Shown in pieces: positions 18,301 to 27,093 of a stretch of 64,000 nt of DNA. This DNA comes from Bacteroidales bacterium (GTDB lineage Bacteria; Bacteroidota; Bacteroidia; Bacteroidales; UBA3663), in assembly GCA_017449065.1 (NCBI GenBank), contig JAFSKF010000009.1:1-64000 (forward strand). Direction: 5' to 3'. The notes below the pieces were generated by a model. That model was given only the letters and a program-made list of their open reading frames with translations. It was not told the DNA's origin and did not search any database. The position numbers and the translations under genes were made by a program. Within the stretch, counting starts at the first letter, position 1, and each line of letters opens with the position of its first letter.

Positions 18301-19134
18301 ATCATCCTACCCGAGGAACACACCCGAACGCCTTTGCCCGAATTGCTGGTGCCGATCAATAGTCAGCAGGTGCTGGTGATTGAAGACAATGATGACCTCC
18401 GCGAATACATCGTGCACGAACTGTCGCGTTACTTCCAGGTGCAAAGTGCCTCTACCGGCGAAGACGGATTGCGCAAAGTGGAAGAGAACGTGAACGGCTT
18501 CGATCTGGTTATGACCGACATCATGATGCCCGGAATCTCCGGTATTGAAGTGATCAAGCGCCTACGAGAGAATTTCAACACAAGCCACATCCCGATTGTC
18601 GCTCTTACGGCACTCGACAGCACAACCAGCAAGATTGAGGGTCTGAAGGCGGGCGTAGATGCCTATCTGACAAAACCGTTCAGCACACAGTTACTGTTGG
18701 CTACGCTCATCAATCTGATGAACCAACGCAGCAAACTGCGCGAGAGGTTCAGTTCCGACAACGGAATGCCGTCCCTGCCATTGATTACCACCTCCCAGGA
18801 CAAACTGTTTGTCGAACGTCTCGATGCTATCATCGGACAGCAGATGTCCAATTCTGATTTCTCGGCCGACGACTTCGCCAGCCAGATGAACCTTGGACGA
18901 ACCATCTTCTTCCGCAAAGTGAAGGGGGTAACCGGCTATTCACCGAAGGAATATCTGCGCATACGACGTCTGAAGCAGGCTGCCCTTTTGCTGAAAACCA
19001 CCGACCTCTCTTTGGCAGCCATCGCCTTCGAGGTAGGCATCAGCGACCCGCTCTATTTCAGCCGGTGCTTCAAACAGCAGTTCGGCATGACGCCAACCGA
19101 ATACATTGCAAAAAACAAGAAAATCGAATCATAA
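15385..19134 (+). CDS. Hybrid two-component system sensor kinase/response regulator (HTCS)
   Basis: A 1249-residue one-polypeptide two-component system of the type that controls polysaccharide utilisation in Bacteroidetes. In order: signal peptide; periplasmic propeller repeats (about 35-615, with recurring SNGVFVFD/NGNIWLGY-type blades); Y_Y_Y domain (about 620-690); TM helix at about 697-720; HisKA with phospho-acceptor H747 in NVSHEFRTPL; HATPase (about 850-965); receiver with phospho-acceptor D1045 in MTDIMMPG; AraC-type HTH (about 1145-1245). The GH2 gene overlaps its stop by 1 nt, so the regulated enzyme and sensor share a transcript. The glycan ligand is not readable; pectic fragments are plausible given the nearby GH28. 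Confidence 0.96.
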   Translation: MFKITLQKRIILLTHVLLTCVLLFPTEARAAHVLRSRHFSTVDGLASNTVRKIMQDSDGYLWFCTNNGISSYDGYNFRNYGAEAGLTDPVIRTIREDENHKLIIQSVRGNLFYFDKDLGHTIQNKELKKQSEALKQNGIKYANPRDEMQTDEKGGTWRLGSGSELIYTEPDGKIHILPKVADHIAMSRAYVFHVCYLRNGLIALTTNGNGFFLYDPKEDELEHFVSEIDDPASPIMSDNILCVTEDKNGNIWLGYEMLGVGQLNLETHPNVSYLEPKKKDSDGMSGSNTIRAVYFDEQKQQLLVANRQKMVYTSEGDFTDLKPLLSVENPIYCIQCDPDHSFWMGTRGSGLWHDGQYLRHDANDSTTIGANDIYCLLFSRNADNQNVLWAGTFGGGLSKAVLPADSRTPLRFEHFFQKDYGSRRIRALIQDSNGWIWAASSNGVFVFDPEKLDHTEDSLYHLCIENGQLLSNEVRNIYLSNRGDVYISELGQGFAVTQVPDSADGYGNLKFAHYGTGQGLCNNMVQSFIEDHNGDVWIATEMGLSCFSPATRDIFRNYTPSYTLAGNIFSEGSAVRLPDQRIVFAGNRGAVIIDSDELKSLKSEAPKVYLESQTVADRNMQLTLTTFDFNIQPNAIRYSYKLDDNPWSPTTNLNYLILLRQRPGHYSLQVKAVNEAGLWSEPLDVSFDIAWPWYFRWWSISLWIALIVLTFVIIHIWTRARNRIRQHLRMEAELNEAKLNFFTNVSHEFRTPLTLIRGGLERVRESGLLPEPLKQPMSLVDRNSDRLMHLVNQLLEFRRMENQMMSLRLEQMDIMDFISQLFSSFADVAKQKQLHYELDCQPTSLQGYFDRSCVDKVLYNLLSNAIKYTPEKGNIKLQIRALPDPVNLLEIRVIDNGVGIPEEQRKYLFERFNRSKYLSGSMGIGLSLCAALVEIHHGQIQFEPNPGGGSIFKVYLPLTQENYSEEDYLKTDIILPEEHTRTPLPELLVPINSQQVLVIEDNDDLREYIVHELSRYFQVQSASTGEDGLRKVEENVNGFDLVMTDIMMPGISGIEVIKRLRENFNTSHIPIVALTALDSTTSKIEGLKAGVDAYLTKPFSTQLLLATLINLMNQRSKLRERFSSDNGMPSLPLITTSQDKLFVERLDAIIGQQMSNSDFSADDFASQMNLGRTIFFRKVKGVTGYSPKEYLRIRRLKQAALLLKTTDLSLAAIAFEVGISDPLYFSRCFKQQFGMTPTEYIAKNKKIES

Positions 19135-22100
19135 TGAAACATCTTTTTGCCCTCTTATCGTTGCTCTTCTTTGTTTTTTCCGAAGCTATCGCCGATAGTG
19201 AGAAGTACAATTTCAATCCCGATTGGCTGCTTGAGACAACGGATGTGCCCGATGCTCAGGATCCGACTCTCAACGATCAGCGTTGGAAGCGTGTCACGCT
19301 GCCTCATGCCTGGAACGAAGACGATGCCTTCCGCGTTCTCATCGACTCCTTGCCGACCGGTATGGTGTGGTACCGGAAGCATTTCACCATCAGCAATCGG
19401 TCGGGCAAACGCTATTTGCTTGAAGTGGAAGGTTGCCGTCAGGGTGGACAGTTTTTCCTGAACGGCAAAGAGGTAGGACTGCATGAGAACGGCATTACGG
19501 CGTTCGGCCTTGACCTGACTCCGTATCTGAAGGACGGTGAGAATGTGCTGGCCGTCCGCCTGAATAATGCCTGGGACTATCGCGAGACATCGACCAATGC
19601 AAAGTTCCAGTGGAACGACCACAACTTCAATGCCAACTACGGAGGCCTGCCGAAAAATATGTGGCTGCACATCATGGGATCGGTTTATCAGACCCTTCCC
19701 CTCTATCGCAATCTGGGTACCATAGGCGTTTATGTCTATGCCAAAGATATTGACGTCGCCAAGCGCGAAGCTACGATTCACGCCGAAAGCGAAGTTCGCA
19801 ACGATCGCAACCATCCAGTCAAGATTTCCTATCGTGTGACACTTACTGATCGCGACGGAAAGCAGTTGCAGCAATGGAGTGCCGTTCCGCAGGAGGTACC
19901 GGCCCAGTCGTCGGCCAAACTGTGTGCCGAAACGACTGTCGGAAATCTGCATTTCTGGAGCTGGGGCTACGGCTATCTGTACGATGTCAAGACCGAACTG
20001 ATCGTAGATGGCAAGTCTGTCGATGAAGTGGTGACACGCACGGGCTTCCGGAAGACGCAGTTCGGCGAAGGCAAGATCTGGCTGAACGACCGCGTGATGA
20101 TGGTACACGGATATGCGCAGCGCACCAGCAACGAATGGCCTGCCTTGGGCATCGATGTGCCGGCTTGGCTGAGCGACTACAGCAACCACCTGATGGTGGA
20201 AAGCGGCGGCAACGTGGTGCGCTGGATGCACACTTGTCCGTCGAAGCAGGATGTAGAATCGTGCGACCGCGTGGGTCTGATTCAGGCAATGCCTGCAGGC
20301 GATGCCGAGAAGGATCGGGAGGGCATCCAGTGGCAACAGCGCATGGAAGCAATGCGCGATGCCATTATCTACAACCGCAACAACCCGAGCATTCTTTTCT
20401 ACGAATGTGGTAATGCCGGCATCAGCCGCGAGCACATGCTGCAGATGATCGACATTCGCAACCAGTATGATCCCAACGGCGGACGAGCCATCGGCTGTCG
20501 CGAGATGCTGGCTATCGACGAAGCCGAATACGGCGGGGAGATGCTCTATATCAACAAGTCGAAGAAACACCCGATGTGGGCGATGGAATATCATCGCGAC
20601 GAAGGCTTACGCATCTATTGGGACGAAGACTCCTATCCTTTCCACACCGAAGGCAACGGTCCGCTGTACCGAGGCAAGCCGGCTTTGGAATACAACCATA
20701 ATCAGGATGTGTTTGCCGCAACGATGGTGCAACGCTGGTTCGACTATTGGCGTGAGCGTCCCGGAACAGGCAAGCGCGTTTCGGGCGGCGGCGTGAAGAT
20801 TGTCTTCAGCGATACCAACACCCACTGTCGCGGCGAAGAGAACTACCGTCGTTCGGGAGTGACCGATGCCATGCGTATTCCGAAGGATGCCTTCTATGTG
20901 CATCAGGTGATGTGGGACGGCTGGGTATCGCCCGAAAAAGATCGCACCTACATCATCGGTCATTGGAACTTCGGCAACCAATATTATAATGCCAAAGGCG
21001 AACTGCTCGGTCAGGCGGCCACAGGTCCTGTGGAGCGCGACGTGCAGGTGGTTTCGACGGCCGACAAAGTGCGTCTTTTCCTGAACGGTGAAGAGGTGGA
21101 AGCCAAAGCGGAACGCAATTACCAATGGCTGTTCACCTTCAGAAACATCCGTTTCCAAGCGGGCAAGCTCGAAGCTATTGGCTATAATGCCGACGGACAG
21201 GAAACCAGTCGCTATCAGCTCGAAACGGCAGGAAAGCCGGCCGCACTCAAACTGACAGCCATCCAAAATCCGTTAGGCTTCAAGGCCGATGGTTCGGATG
21301 TGGCTTTGGTGCAAGTGGAAGTGGTCGATAACAAAGGGCGCCGCTGTCCGTTGGACAATCGTCTGGTGCACTTCACCCTCAGCGGTGAAGGCGAATATCG
21401 GGGTGGCATCGCACGCGGCTACATGGACCATAGCGGACACTTTGTGAAGCGCAATGACAATTATATTCTGTGCGATACACTCCCTGTGGAATGTGGCGTG
21501 AACCGTATTCTGGTACGCAGCACCACCACACCGGGCAAGATTACCTTGAAGGCGGAAGCCGAAGGTTTGAAACCGCAGAAGCTGACGCTTTCTACACAAG
21601 CAGTGGAAACGCGGGGCGGATTGAGCAGCTACCAGCCCGGTCGCGAATTGAAAGGCTGGCTCACCCGCGGCGAAACGCCGGCTACTCCTTCCTATCAGGA
21701 CATCTACCAGACCGTAGATATCGCCAGCGCTTCAGCCATTTCGAATCCGGATCAGGTGGAAGCCACCTTCGACGATAACGAATACTCATCGTGGGCTAAC
21801 GACGGACAACTCTCGACGGGCCGCATTGACTTCACTTTGGTGCGCGAAGCTGCCATCAAGGATATTGCCGTCAAACTGGGCGATTGGCGCACACGCCGCT
21901 ACCAGCTTGAAGTGTTTGCCGACAATCAGAAAGTCTGGGAAGGCATCACGCCTGCCGGCTTAGGATATGTGCATCTCGACATCAAGCATCCGGTGAAGGC
22001 TCTCACCTACTCGATTCGTTTGGCCGGAGCAGCTGCCGACATCGACCTCAGCAACACCGTCGGTGAACTGGCTGGCGGCAAAACCAACATCACCGAAGGC

Positions 22101-22169
22101 AAGAAAGGCGGCAAGAGTCAGCTCAAGATTGTCGAAATAGATTTCTTAGAACCGATTCTTGCCGAGTAA
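19134..22169 (+). CDS. GH2-family glycoside hydrolase with an atypical acid/base position
   Basis: Secreted 1011-residue protein. The ATG at 19134 shares its A with the HTCS stop codon and opens a signal peptide (MKHLFALLSLLFFVFSEAIA). The order is an N-terminal sugar-binding domain (about 25-200), an immunoglobulin-like domain (about 200-310), a TIM barrel (about 310-600), a DUF4982-like and C5-type beta domain (about 620-830), and a discoidin-like C-terminal domain. In the barrel the usual NHPSxxxWSxGNE motif reads NNPSILFYECGNAG, so the acid/base Glu is Ala428. E485 in AMEYHRDEG is a possible nucleophile. Family membership is secure; substrate and even activity are open. Confidence 0.88.
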   Translation: MKHLFALLSLLFFVFSEAIADSEKYNFNPDWLLETTDVPDAQDPTLNDQRWKRVTLPHAWNEDDAFRVLIDSLPTGMVWYRKHFTISNRSGKRYLLEVEGCRQGGQFFLNGKEVGLHENGITAFGLDLTPYLKDGENVLAVRLNNAWDYRETSTNAKFQWNDHNFNANYGGLPKNMWLHIMGSVYQTLPLYRNLGTIGVYVYAKDIDVAKREATIHAESEVRNDRNHPVKISYRVTLTDRDGKQLQQWSAVPQEVPAQSSAKLCAETTVGNLHFWSWGYGYLYDVKTELIVDGKSVDEVVTRTGFRKTQFGEGKIWLNDRVMMVHGYAQRTSNEWPALGIDVPAWLSDYSNHLMVESGGNVVRWMHTCPSKQDVESCDRVGLIQAMPAGDAEKDREGIQWQQRMEAMRDAIIYNRNNPSILFYECGNAGISREHMLQMIDIRNQYDPNGGRAIGCREMLAIDEAEYGGEMLYINKSKKHPMWAMEYHRDEGLRIYWDEDSYPFHTEGNGPLYRGKPALEYNHNQDVFAATMVQRWFDYWRERPGTGKRVSGGGVKIVFSDTNTHCRGEENYRRSGVTDAMRIPKDAFYVHQVMWDGWVSPEKDRTYIIGHWNFGNQYYNAKGELLGQAATGPVERDVQVVSTADKVRLFLNGEEVEAKAERNYQWLFTFRNIRFQAGKLEAIGYNADGQETSRYQLETAGKPAALKLTAIQNPLGFKADGSDVALVQVEVVDNKGRRCPLDNRLVHFTLSGEGEYRGGIARGYMDHSGHFVKRNDNYILCDTLPVECGVNRILVRSTTTPGKITLKAEAEGLKPQKLTLSTQAVETRGGLSSYQPGRELKGWLTRGETPATPSYQDIYQTVDIASASAISNPDQVEATFDDNEYSSWANDGQLSTGRIDFTLVREAAIKDIAVKLGDWRTRRYQLEVFADNQKVWEGITPAGLGYVHLDIKHPVKALTYSIRLAGAAADIDLSNTVGELAGGKTNITEGKKGGKSQLKIVEIDFLEPILAE

Positions 22170-22195
22170 AAGAGAGAAAAGGAGACTTGCTGTAA

Positions 22196-24274
22196 TCAAC
22201 TATTTATTTTCAGCAGCATATTGTCGTTATCGATTTCGATTCGCCCGAGGCGTTCGAGGACGGATTGGCCCAACAGGAGGGGTGCTTTCAGGTTAGAGAC
22301 AATGCCCGCTTTGACGTTGGTGAGCGCCACACCGGCAAACACAACGTTACGCAAGCAGACCTTGGTTCCTTCCGCAATGCTCCCGTCTGCTATACTGTAA
22401 TACTCCTTGCCCGAAAGATCGGATTCCTCCAGGTAACCGTTCTTCAGCATAAACGTAGCCTCTACCGACGACATCGAGATATCGGAAGCGCCCGTATCAA
22501 AAATAAAATGAAGCGGAAGTCCATTGACTTCGCAGGGCACTTTGCACATCTTGTTTTCGCGCACAAACGGGATTTCCGCTTTGATATTCGCGCGTTGTGG
22601 CACAGGTGCCGATTCTAACTGCGCGAGAACATACTCCCGATTCTTTTTCTGTCTTTCTTCTTCTGCCTTTATGAGCTCTTGGAAATCCTTGTTGGAAAAC
22701 AACGGCTCCAGAAGCCGATTGTGGGAAACCGGCCAAAGAGACACCATACCCGTAGCCAAACCTTTTTTCAGGCACCCGATGGCAAGATCTGTATGCTGCG
22801 TCCTGGCATATACGGCTGCCACATAACACCAGAAATCTTTATCCTGAATTTTGTCATCACTCTGTTCAACCAGCACATTGCACTTCTCGACGGCTTCCTT
22901 CTCATGACCTAAGAAGAGCAAGGCCAACCCGATAGCATGTTGACCTTCTTCCAGTTGTTCTTCTTTCTCGACGATACTTTGCCACACGTTCTCTGCTTCC
23001 TCTTGCCGACCGGTCTCCGCCAGTGCCCAACCCTTATACAACAGAGCGACAGCCATGCTGTCTTTCACCGAAAGCGCCGTATCGAGATCTTCTATGGCCT
23101 CCTCATAACGACCAGTCTCGAAGAAGATTCGTCCTCTACTATAATACGAATTGTGGTCATCAGGAAGCAGTTTCGCACATTCCGTCGATGCAGCAATGGC
23201 TTCATCATATCGGCCAAAATCTGCAAAAAGTTTTGCCCGATCCGACTTATAATTATACTCCTTGGGATCTTGCGCAATAGCCTTATCATACACCTCCAAA
23301 GCCTTATCGAAAGCCCCCATCTTGGACAAACAAAAAGCCTCAAAATCCAACAATTCAGAATCTTTATTGATTTTATAGGCATTATGATAGGCCAAAGTGC
23401 CTTCCTTCATTTCTCCACGCACAAGGCATTCCCACCCAAAAATACGATACCAGCTTTCATCATCCGGATGCGCAATGGCCTGAGCCTTTATCTTGAGCAA
23501 AAGGCCTTTAATATCATCCTTACCAATTTTCGCCATAAGCGCATGTGCAGAGGGTTCATTTTTATCATAGATAAGCGATGTAATGATGGCATCGAACGCG
23601 TCCGTCTTTTTGCCCAACGCATAGAGACTTTCCGCCTTGAACGCATAAGCCGATGAACAACAATTATCCACTTTGATCGCTTTATCGAACTGACCGATGG
23701 CCGCCAAATGCTCATTTCGGGCCTGCAGATTACACCCCAGACCCAAATAGCCAATCGGATTGTACGGCTTAATTTCCGTCATTTTTCCGAAATAGATGTC
23801 CGAAGAATCATACTGCTTCGTATTAAAATAATAGTTTCCCAACTCAAAGAGAGCATCATCGGATTCCGGATCATAGGTAAGGGATTTCAGAATATCTTCA
23901 CGCAACTTGTCCGGCTCCGAAAGCGAGCGATAAATCAGTCCCCTCCTGTAATACGCCTTGCTCAACCATTTCGCATTCTTGGTGGGTTCCAGATTCGCCA
24001 ATGCGCTGTTTGCGCTCTTCAAAGCGTTTCCATAATCCGCATGCCGATAATGCAAATCAGCCATCATCAGATGAGCTGCGCCGTTCTGCGGATTCATTTT
24101 CAGTTCTTGGCACAACTCTTTACAAGCATCTTCATCTTGGCCTTGGTGATACAAATTCCAGGCATACATATAGTGAAAACTGCGCAAATACTCCTCCTGA
24201 ATTCTCCATTGCTTCTTTGCCTTAGGCTGAAACCACTGTATTATTTTGACGACATCCATAAGTTTGCTAATCAT
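22196..24274 (-). CDS. TPR-repeat protein fused to a retropepsin-like aspartic protease domain
   Basis: About 692 residues, counting from the ATG at 24274, 10 nt after the upstream stop; a longer opening to 24388 overlaps the previous gene. Residues about 30-560 are TPR repeats (at least ten visible, for example SYYSRGRIFFETGRYEEAIE). The C-terminal 110 residues form a clan AA aspartic protease domain with FIFDTGAS (D593), and the later flap-like and LLLGQSVLERLG segments expected of that fold; such domains act as dimers. No clear signal peptide was seen, unlike its two upstream TPR neighbours. It is the last gene of an operon with ADP-ribosylglycohydrolase. Confidence 0.85.
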   Translation of the reverse strand: MISKLMDVVKIIQWFQPKAKKQWRIQEEYLRSFHYMYAWNLYHQGQDEDACKELCQELKMNPQNGAAHLMMADLHYRHADYGNALKSANSALANLEPTKNAKWLSKAYYRRGLIYRSLSEPDKLREDILKSLTYDPESDDALFELGNYYFNTKQYDSSDIYFGKMTEIKPYNPIGYLGLGCNLQARNEHLAAIGQFDKAIKVDNCCSSAYAFKAESLYALGKKTDAFDAIITSLIYDKNEPSAHALMAKIGKDDIKGLLLKIKAQAIAHPDDESWYRIFGWECLVRGEMKEGTLAYHNAYKINKDSELLDFEAFCLSKMGAFDKALEVYDKAIAQDPKEYNYKSDRAKLFADFGRYDEAIAASTECAKLLPDDHNSYYSRGRIFFETGRYEEAIEDLDTALSVKDSMAVALLYKGWALAETGRQEEAENVWQSIVEKEEQLEEGQHAIGLALLFLGHEKEAVEKCNVLVEQSDDKIQDKDFWCYVAAVYARTQHTDLAIGCLKKGLATGMVSLWPVSHNRLLEPLFSNKDFQELIKAEEERQKKNREYVLAQLESAPVPQRANIKAEIPFVRENKMCKVPCEVNGLPLHFIFDTGASDISMSSVEATFMLKNGYLEESDLSGKEYYSIADGSIAEGTKVCLRNVVFAGVALTNVKAGIVSNLKAPLLLGQSVLERLGRIEIDNDNMLLKINS

Positions 24275-24284
24275 TAAAATAATC

Positions 24285-25283
24285 CTACTTTGAGTCAATG
24301 CGTTCCGCCATAGATTCGTACAAACGGGCCATATTATCATTGTCCATTTCTCTATAGCAGGCAGCAACCAGCAGGTATGTTTCGGCATTTTTGCCGAATC
24401 GATCCATCGACTTTTGGAAGTATTCTATGGCCTCTTCATAATGCCCGTGTCCGTAGTGAGCGATGGCGATACACTGATACCAGTCGAAACCTCCGCGGTC
24501 TTCTTCCGCTCTCTCAGATAACTGCGTCAACAGATGCCGGTAACACATATCATCACAGTCTTTGATTGCATCCACCGCATGGCGGTTTCCGTCCATCTTC
24601 ACGGCTGTAATATAGTCCTTGGCTGCATTCCAGTAAGATTTTTTCCCGACATAGCAGGTGGCACGCAGCACATAGAGATTGGAAATCCTTCCGTCAATCT
24701 GAATAGCCTTGCTGAAGTGTTCAATAGCTTCATCATACCGCTTCTCCAGCGACAAGCATCGGCCCAAACCGGTTTGAGCCATGAAATCATCCGGGTTGAC
24801 AGAAATGATCTTCCGATAGTCCTCCTGTGCCTTATCGTACATATCCTCCTGCAGATAGAATTCGGCACGCATCAGATAATACTCCATATTATCCGGATTG
24901 GTCTGAATGCACAGGGAGACTTCTTTCAAAGCCTTATCTTTCTCACCCATATCATTATAGGCTCTTGCCAGTGAATTATGCACAAGACCGACGAAAAAGG
25001 CATCCTGTTGGGGCAGCAGATTAAGCGCTAACTTACCCGCATTGATAGCCCTCTCATTCTCTCCTATTTCAAACTGAATCGCCGACATCCAGGCCCAGGC
25101 ATATCCGTTATTCGGATTATCCTTCAGTACGAGTTGGAAACATCTCATACTCTCTGAATAATTGCCGGCCGAAACTGCCTCTTGTCCTTTTTGGTAGTCG
25201 CTACTCTCTGTAAGCTTATTTTCTGCCCATGCTGGCACACACATCAGCAAAGCCATCAGCACGAAGTATAATCTTGTTTTCAT
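24285..25283 (-). CDS. Secreted TPR-repeat protein (332 residues)
   Basis: An N-terminal signal peptide ends VPAWAE near residue 21. The rest is consecutive TPR helices (for example NYSESMRCFQLVLKDNPNNG and RYDEAIEHFSKAIQID). It starts 7 nt after the smaller TPR gene and is followed after 10 nt by the TPR-retropepsin gene, so the three form a translationally close set. Probably a periplasmic scaffold; the binding partner is unknown. Confidence 0.85.
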   Translation of the reverse strand: MKTRLYFVLMALLMCVPAWAENKLTESSDYQKGQEAVSAGNYSESMRCFQLVLKDNPNNGYAWAWMSAIQFEIGENERAINAGKLALNLLPQQDAFFVGLVHNSLARAYNDMGEKDKALKEVSLCIQTNPDNMEYYLMRAEFYLQEDMYDKAQEDYRKIISVNPDDFMAQTGLGRCLSLEKRYDEAIEHFSKAIQIDGRISNLYVLRATCYVGKKSYWNAAKDYITAVKMDGNRHAVDAIKDCDDMCYRHLLTQLSERAEEDRGGFDWYQCIAIAHYGHGHYEEAIEYFQKSMDRFGKNAETYLLVAACYREMDNDNMARLYESMAERIDSK

Positions 25284-25290
25284 ACGCCTG

Positions 25291-25845
25291 TCATTCTGCT
25301 GTCATCGACTCTTCTTCCATTGGATAGCCTATCAAGACTAAGTACTGGTGCATATCGACCCAAGAAAGGGAGTCTTCGCCCATTTTATTGTAAACATCAG
25401 ATCGCTCTCTGTAAGCAATCGGATTATCCGGCATAATACGGATGGCCACCGAATAGTCTTCCAATGCCTTTTCAGAATCACCCAACATAAAATAACTATG
25501 CCCACGTCCTGTATAAGCCAAAGAAAGGCTCTGGGTATCTTCCGGTGTCTGTAGCGTTTTCCCTTCAGTCAACAGGCTGATAGCTTTGTTGGCATACTCG
25601 ATGTTCTTAGCATATTCCGCTGATTGTCCAAACAATATGCTCATAAAAGCATAGGCATGCCCACATTGTGGATTATTCGCTTGTATCTCCTTGGAAAAAT
25701 GCTCTCGGGCTTCTTCTATTTTGCCTTGAACGAAAGCATCTACCCCCGATCGGAAGTTCTCCGAAAACTTGGGTTCTTCTACACTCTGCGGGCTTGCAAT
25801 CACCGTACACATCAGGCAAGCCAGGATAACAATCATTCTGTTCAT
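25291..25845 (-). CDS. Secreted TPR-repeat protein (184 residues)
   Basis: The signal peptide (MNRMIVILACLMCTVIAS) is followed by about four TPR units ending with EKALEDYSVAIRIMPDNP. It shares its architecture with the 24285-25283 product and may be a shortened paralogue. It lies 29 nt after the ADP-ribosylglycohydrolase gene. No catalytic motif is seen. Confidence 0.82.
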   Translation of the reverse strand: MNRMIVILACLMCTVIASPQSVEEPKFSENFRSGVDAFVQGKIEEAREHFSKEIQANNPQCGHAYAFMSILFGQSAEYAKNIEYANKAISLLTEGKTLQTPEDTQSLSLAYTGRGHSYFMLGDSEKALEDYSVAIRIMPDNPIAYRERSDVYNKMGEDSLSWVDMHQYLVLIGYPMEEESMTAE

Positions 25846-25874
25846 ACTTCTATAATAGTTTTTTCTGTTAATAA

Positions 25875-26669
25875 TTATGCTAAAAACGCAAGGAAGTTAT
25901 CCTTGATTTCCCTCAAATCATTGGGCAGGATAGCGTTGCACTTCCCGACAATCTCTTCAGGAATCGGATACATACATGAGGCGATGGCTCCAGCCATACA
26001 TCCAATGGTATCAGAATCTCCTCCTATCGAAACTGCCAAACGGACAACCTCTTCGAAAGAGTTACCTTCCAGAAAAGCAATGATAGCTTCTGGCACACTC
26101 CCCTGACAAGATACATCGAACGAATAACCCGGACGGATCTCATCGATGGTTCTATGGAGGTCATAACCGAACCGGCTTTCTACGAACTCCTTAATCTCCT
26201 GCTTGGATCTCCCCTCTTTGCAGAGGAAAACGCATGCAGCAATGGCTTGTGCGCCTTTGATGCCTTCCGGATGATTGTGACTGACGGAGGCCGTAACGCC
26301 TGCAAGCAACAAAGCCTCATCCAATGTTTTGGCATATAGCCCCACAGGGCTGACCCGCATGCCGGCACCATTGCCCCAACTGTTGTAAGGACGGGGATCC
26401 TCTTGAACCAGCCACCAATAGAAACGCCCGCCATACCCGGCATTCGGATACAATTGGCCAAGTTCCTGCATACATTTGATCAGGTGTTGCTCCGTGTGAT
26501 TTTCATCCTCCACCAGCCACTTAGCAACAGCCAAAGTCATTACAGAGTCATCTGTAAATGTGCTCCACGGAGTAAACAAATCGAAATCAGTTCGCTTCGT
26601 ATTACGGAACTCATATACTGAGCCGATAATATCGCCAACCAGCGCACCTAACATCGAACGATTCTTCAT
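25875..26669 (-). CDS. ADP-ribosylglycohydrolase family protein
   Basis: A 264-residue all-helical DraG/ARH-type protein that would remove ADP-ribose from a modified macromolecule or small ADP-ribosyl compound. Both metal-binding clusters are present: TDDSVMT (T39, D40, D41) and GGDSDT (D218, D220, T221), with the intervening HNHPEG motif. The length is normal. It starts 6 nt after a 52-residue gene and leads the TPR genes. Family assignment is secure. The substrate is unknown and no ADP-ribosyltransferase was identified with certainty nearby, although a truncated DUF3990 remnant lies 12 kb away. Confidence 0.93.
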   Translation of the reverse strand: MKNRSMLGALVGDIIGSVYEFRNTKRTDFDLFTPWSTFTDDSVMTLAVAKWLVEDENHTEQHLIKCMQELGQLYPNAGYGGRFYWWLVQEDPRPYNSWGNGAGMRVSPVGLYAKTLDEALLLAGVTASVSHNHPEGIKGAQAIAACVFLCKEGRSKQEIKEFVESRFGYDLHRTIDEIRPGYSFDVSCQGSVPEAIIAFLEGNSFEEVVRLAVSIGGDSDTIGCMAGAIASCMYPIPEEIVGKCNAILPNDLREIKDNFLAFLA

Positions 26670-26675
26670 ACCGCA

Positions 26676-26834
26676 TTATTTTTTGTTGTTGCCGAAAAAC
26701 TTGCCAAATGCCTTCCGATTTTGCTCAATCAGACGTTCAACATCATCATACTCCATCTGCTCCACTTCACGCTGAGCCTTTTCTTTCGAATCCAATACCT
26801 CAGATTCTGTTCTGTCATTTACCTTGGTTTTCAT
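26676..26834 (-). CDS. Small acidic/charged protein leading the ADP-ribosylglycohydrolase operon
   Basis: A 52-residue frame, MKTKVNDRTESEVLDSKEKA... to ...KAFGKFFGNNKK, almost wholly charged and probably helical. It begins about 38 nt downstream of the expected start site of a perfect -7 element and ends 6 nt before the ADP-ribosylglycohydrolase start, which supports it being translated. No family is recognised. Confidence 0.65.
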   Translation of the reverse strand: MKTKVNDRTESEVLDSKEKAQREVEQMEYDDVERLIEQNRKAFGKFFGNNKK

Positions 26835-26878
26835 TTTCTATCTGTTTATAGTTATAGTTGTTTGTTACTAACTCTCTG

Positions 26879-26886
26879 CAAAGATA
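26879..26886 (-). promoter_or_regulatory. -7 element for the ADP-ribosylglycohydrolase/TPR operon
   Basis: TATCTTTG on the minus strand, 45 nt upstream of the 52-residue gene. No TTTG at -33. It separates this operon from the signalling operon to the right. Confidence 0.6.
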
Positions 26887-26910
26887 GATTGTTTTTCCGA
26901 AATACGGGAA

Positions 26911-26956
26911 TCTATCTCTGTTCATTGTACGAAGTCGTGGGTTTATTGTATGAAAT
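26911..26956. repeat. Partial copy (D) of the dispersed accessory-region repeat
   Basis: Bases 26923-26956 match the segment from ATTGTACGAAGTCGTGGG to ATGAAAT in the copies at 34510, 36825 and 39950; only the right-hand third is present. It lies just upstream of the ADP-ribosylglycohydrolase operon promoter. The remaining sequence to 27093 shows no gene. Confidence 0.8.
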
Positions 26957-27093
26957 GATGGTGCAAATATCTAAGGTTTTATTTGCAGGAAGGACGACAA
27001 AATAAAATCTGCAATCGAAATTGGTTTTTGAACGCTATTATCGGTTGCAAACTTTATAACATTAAAGATGAATATTTTTTTTATAGTTTTTGT

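Noticed and set aside
19155-20594. A 479-codon frame on the minus strand
   Set aside because: Antisense shadow of the GH2 gene with no recognisable domain or promoter.
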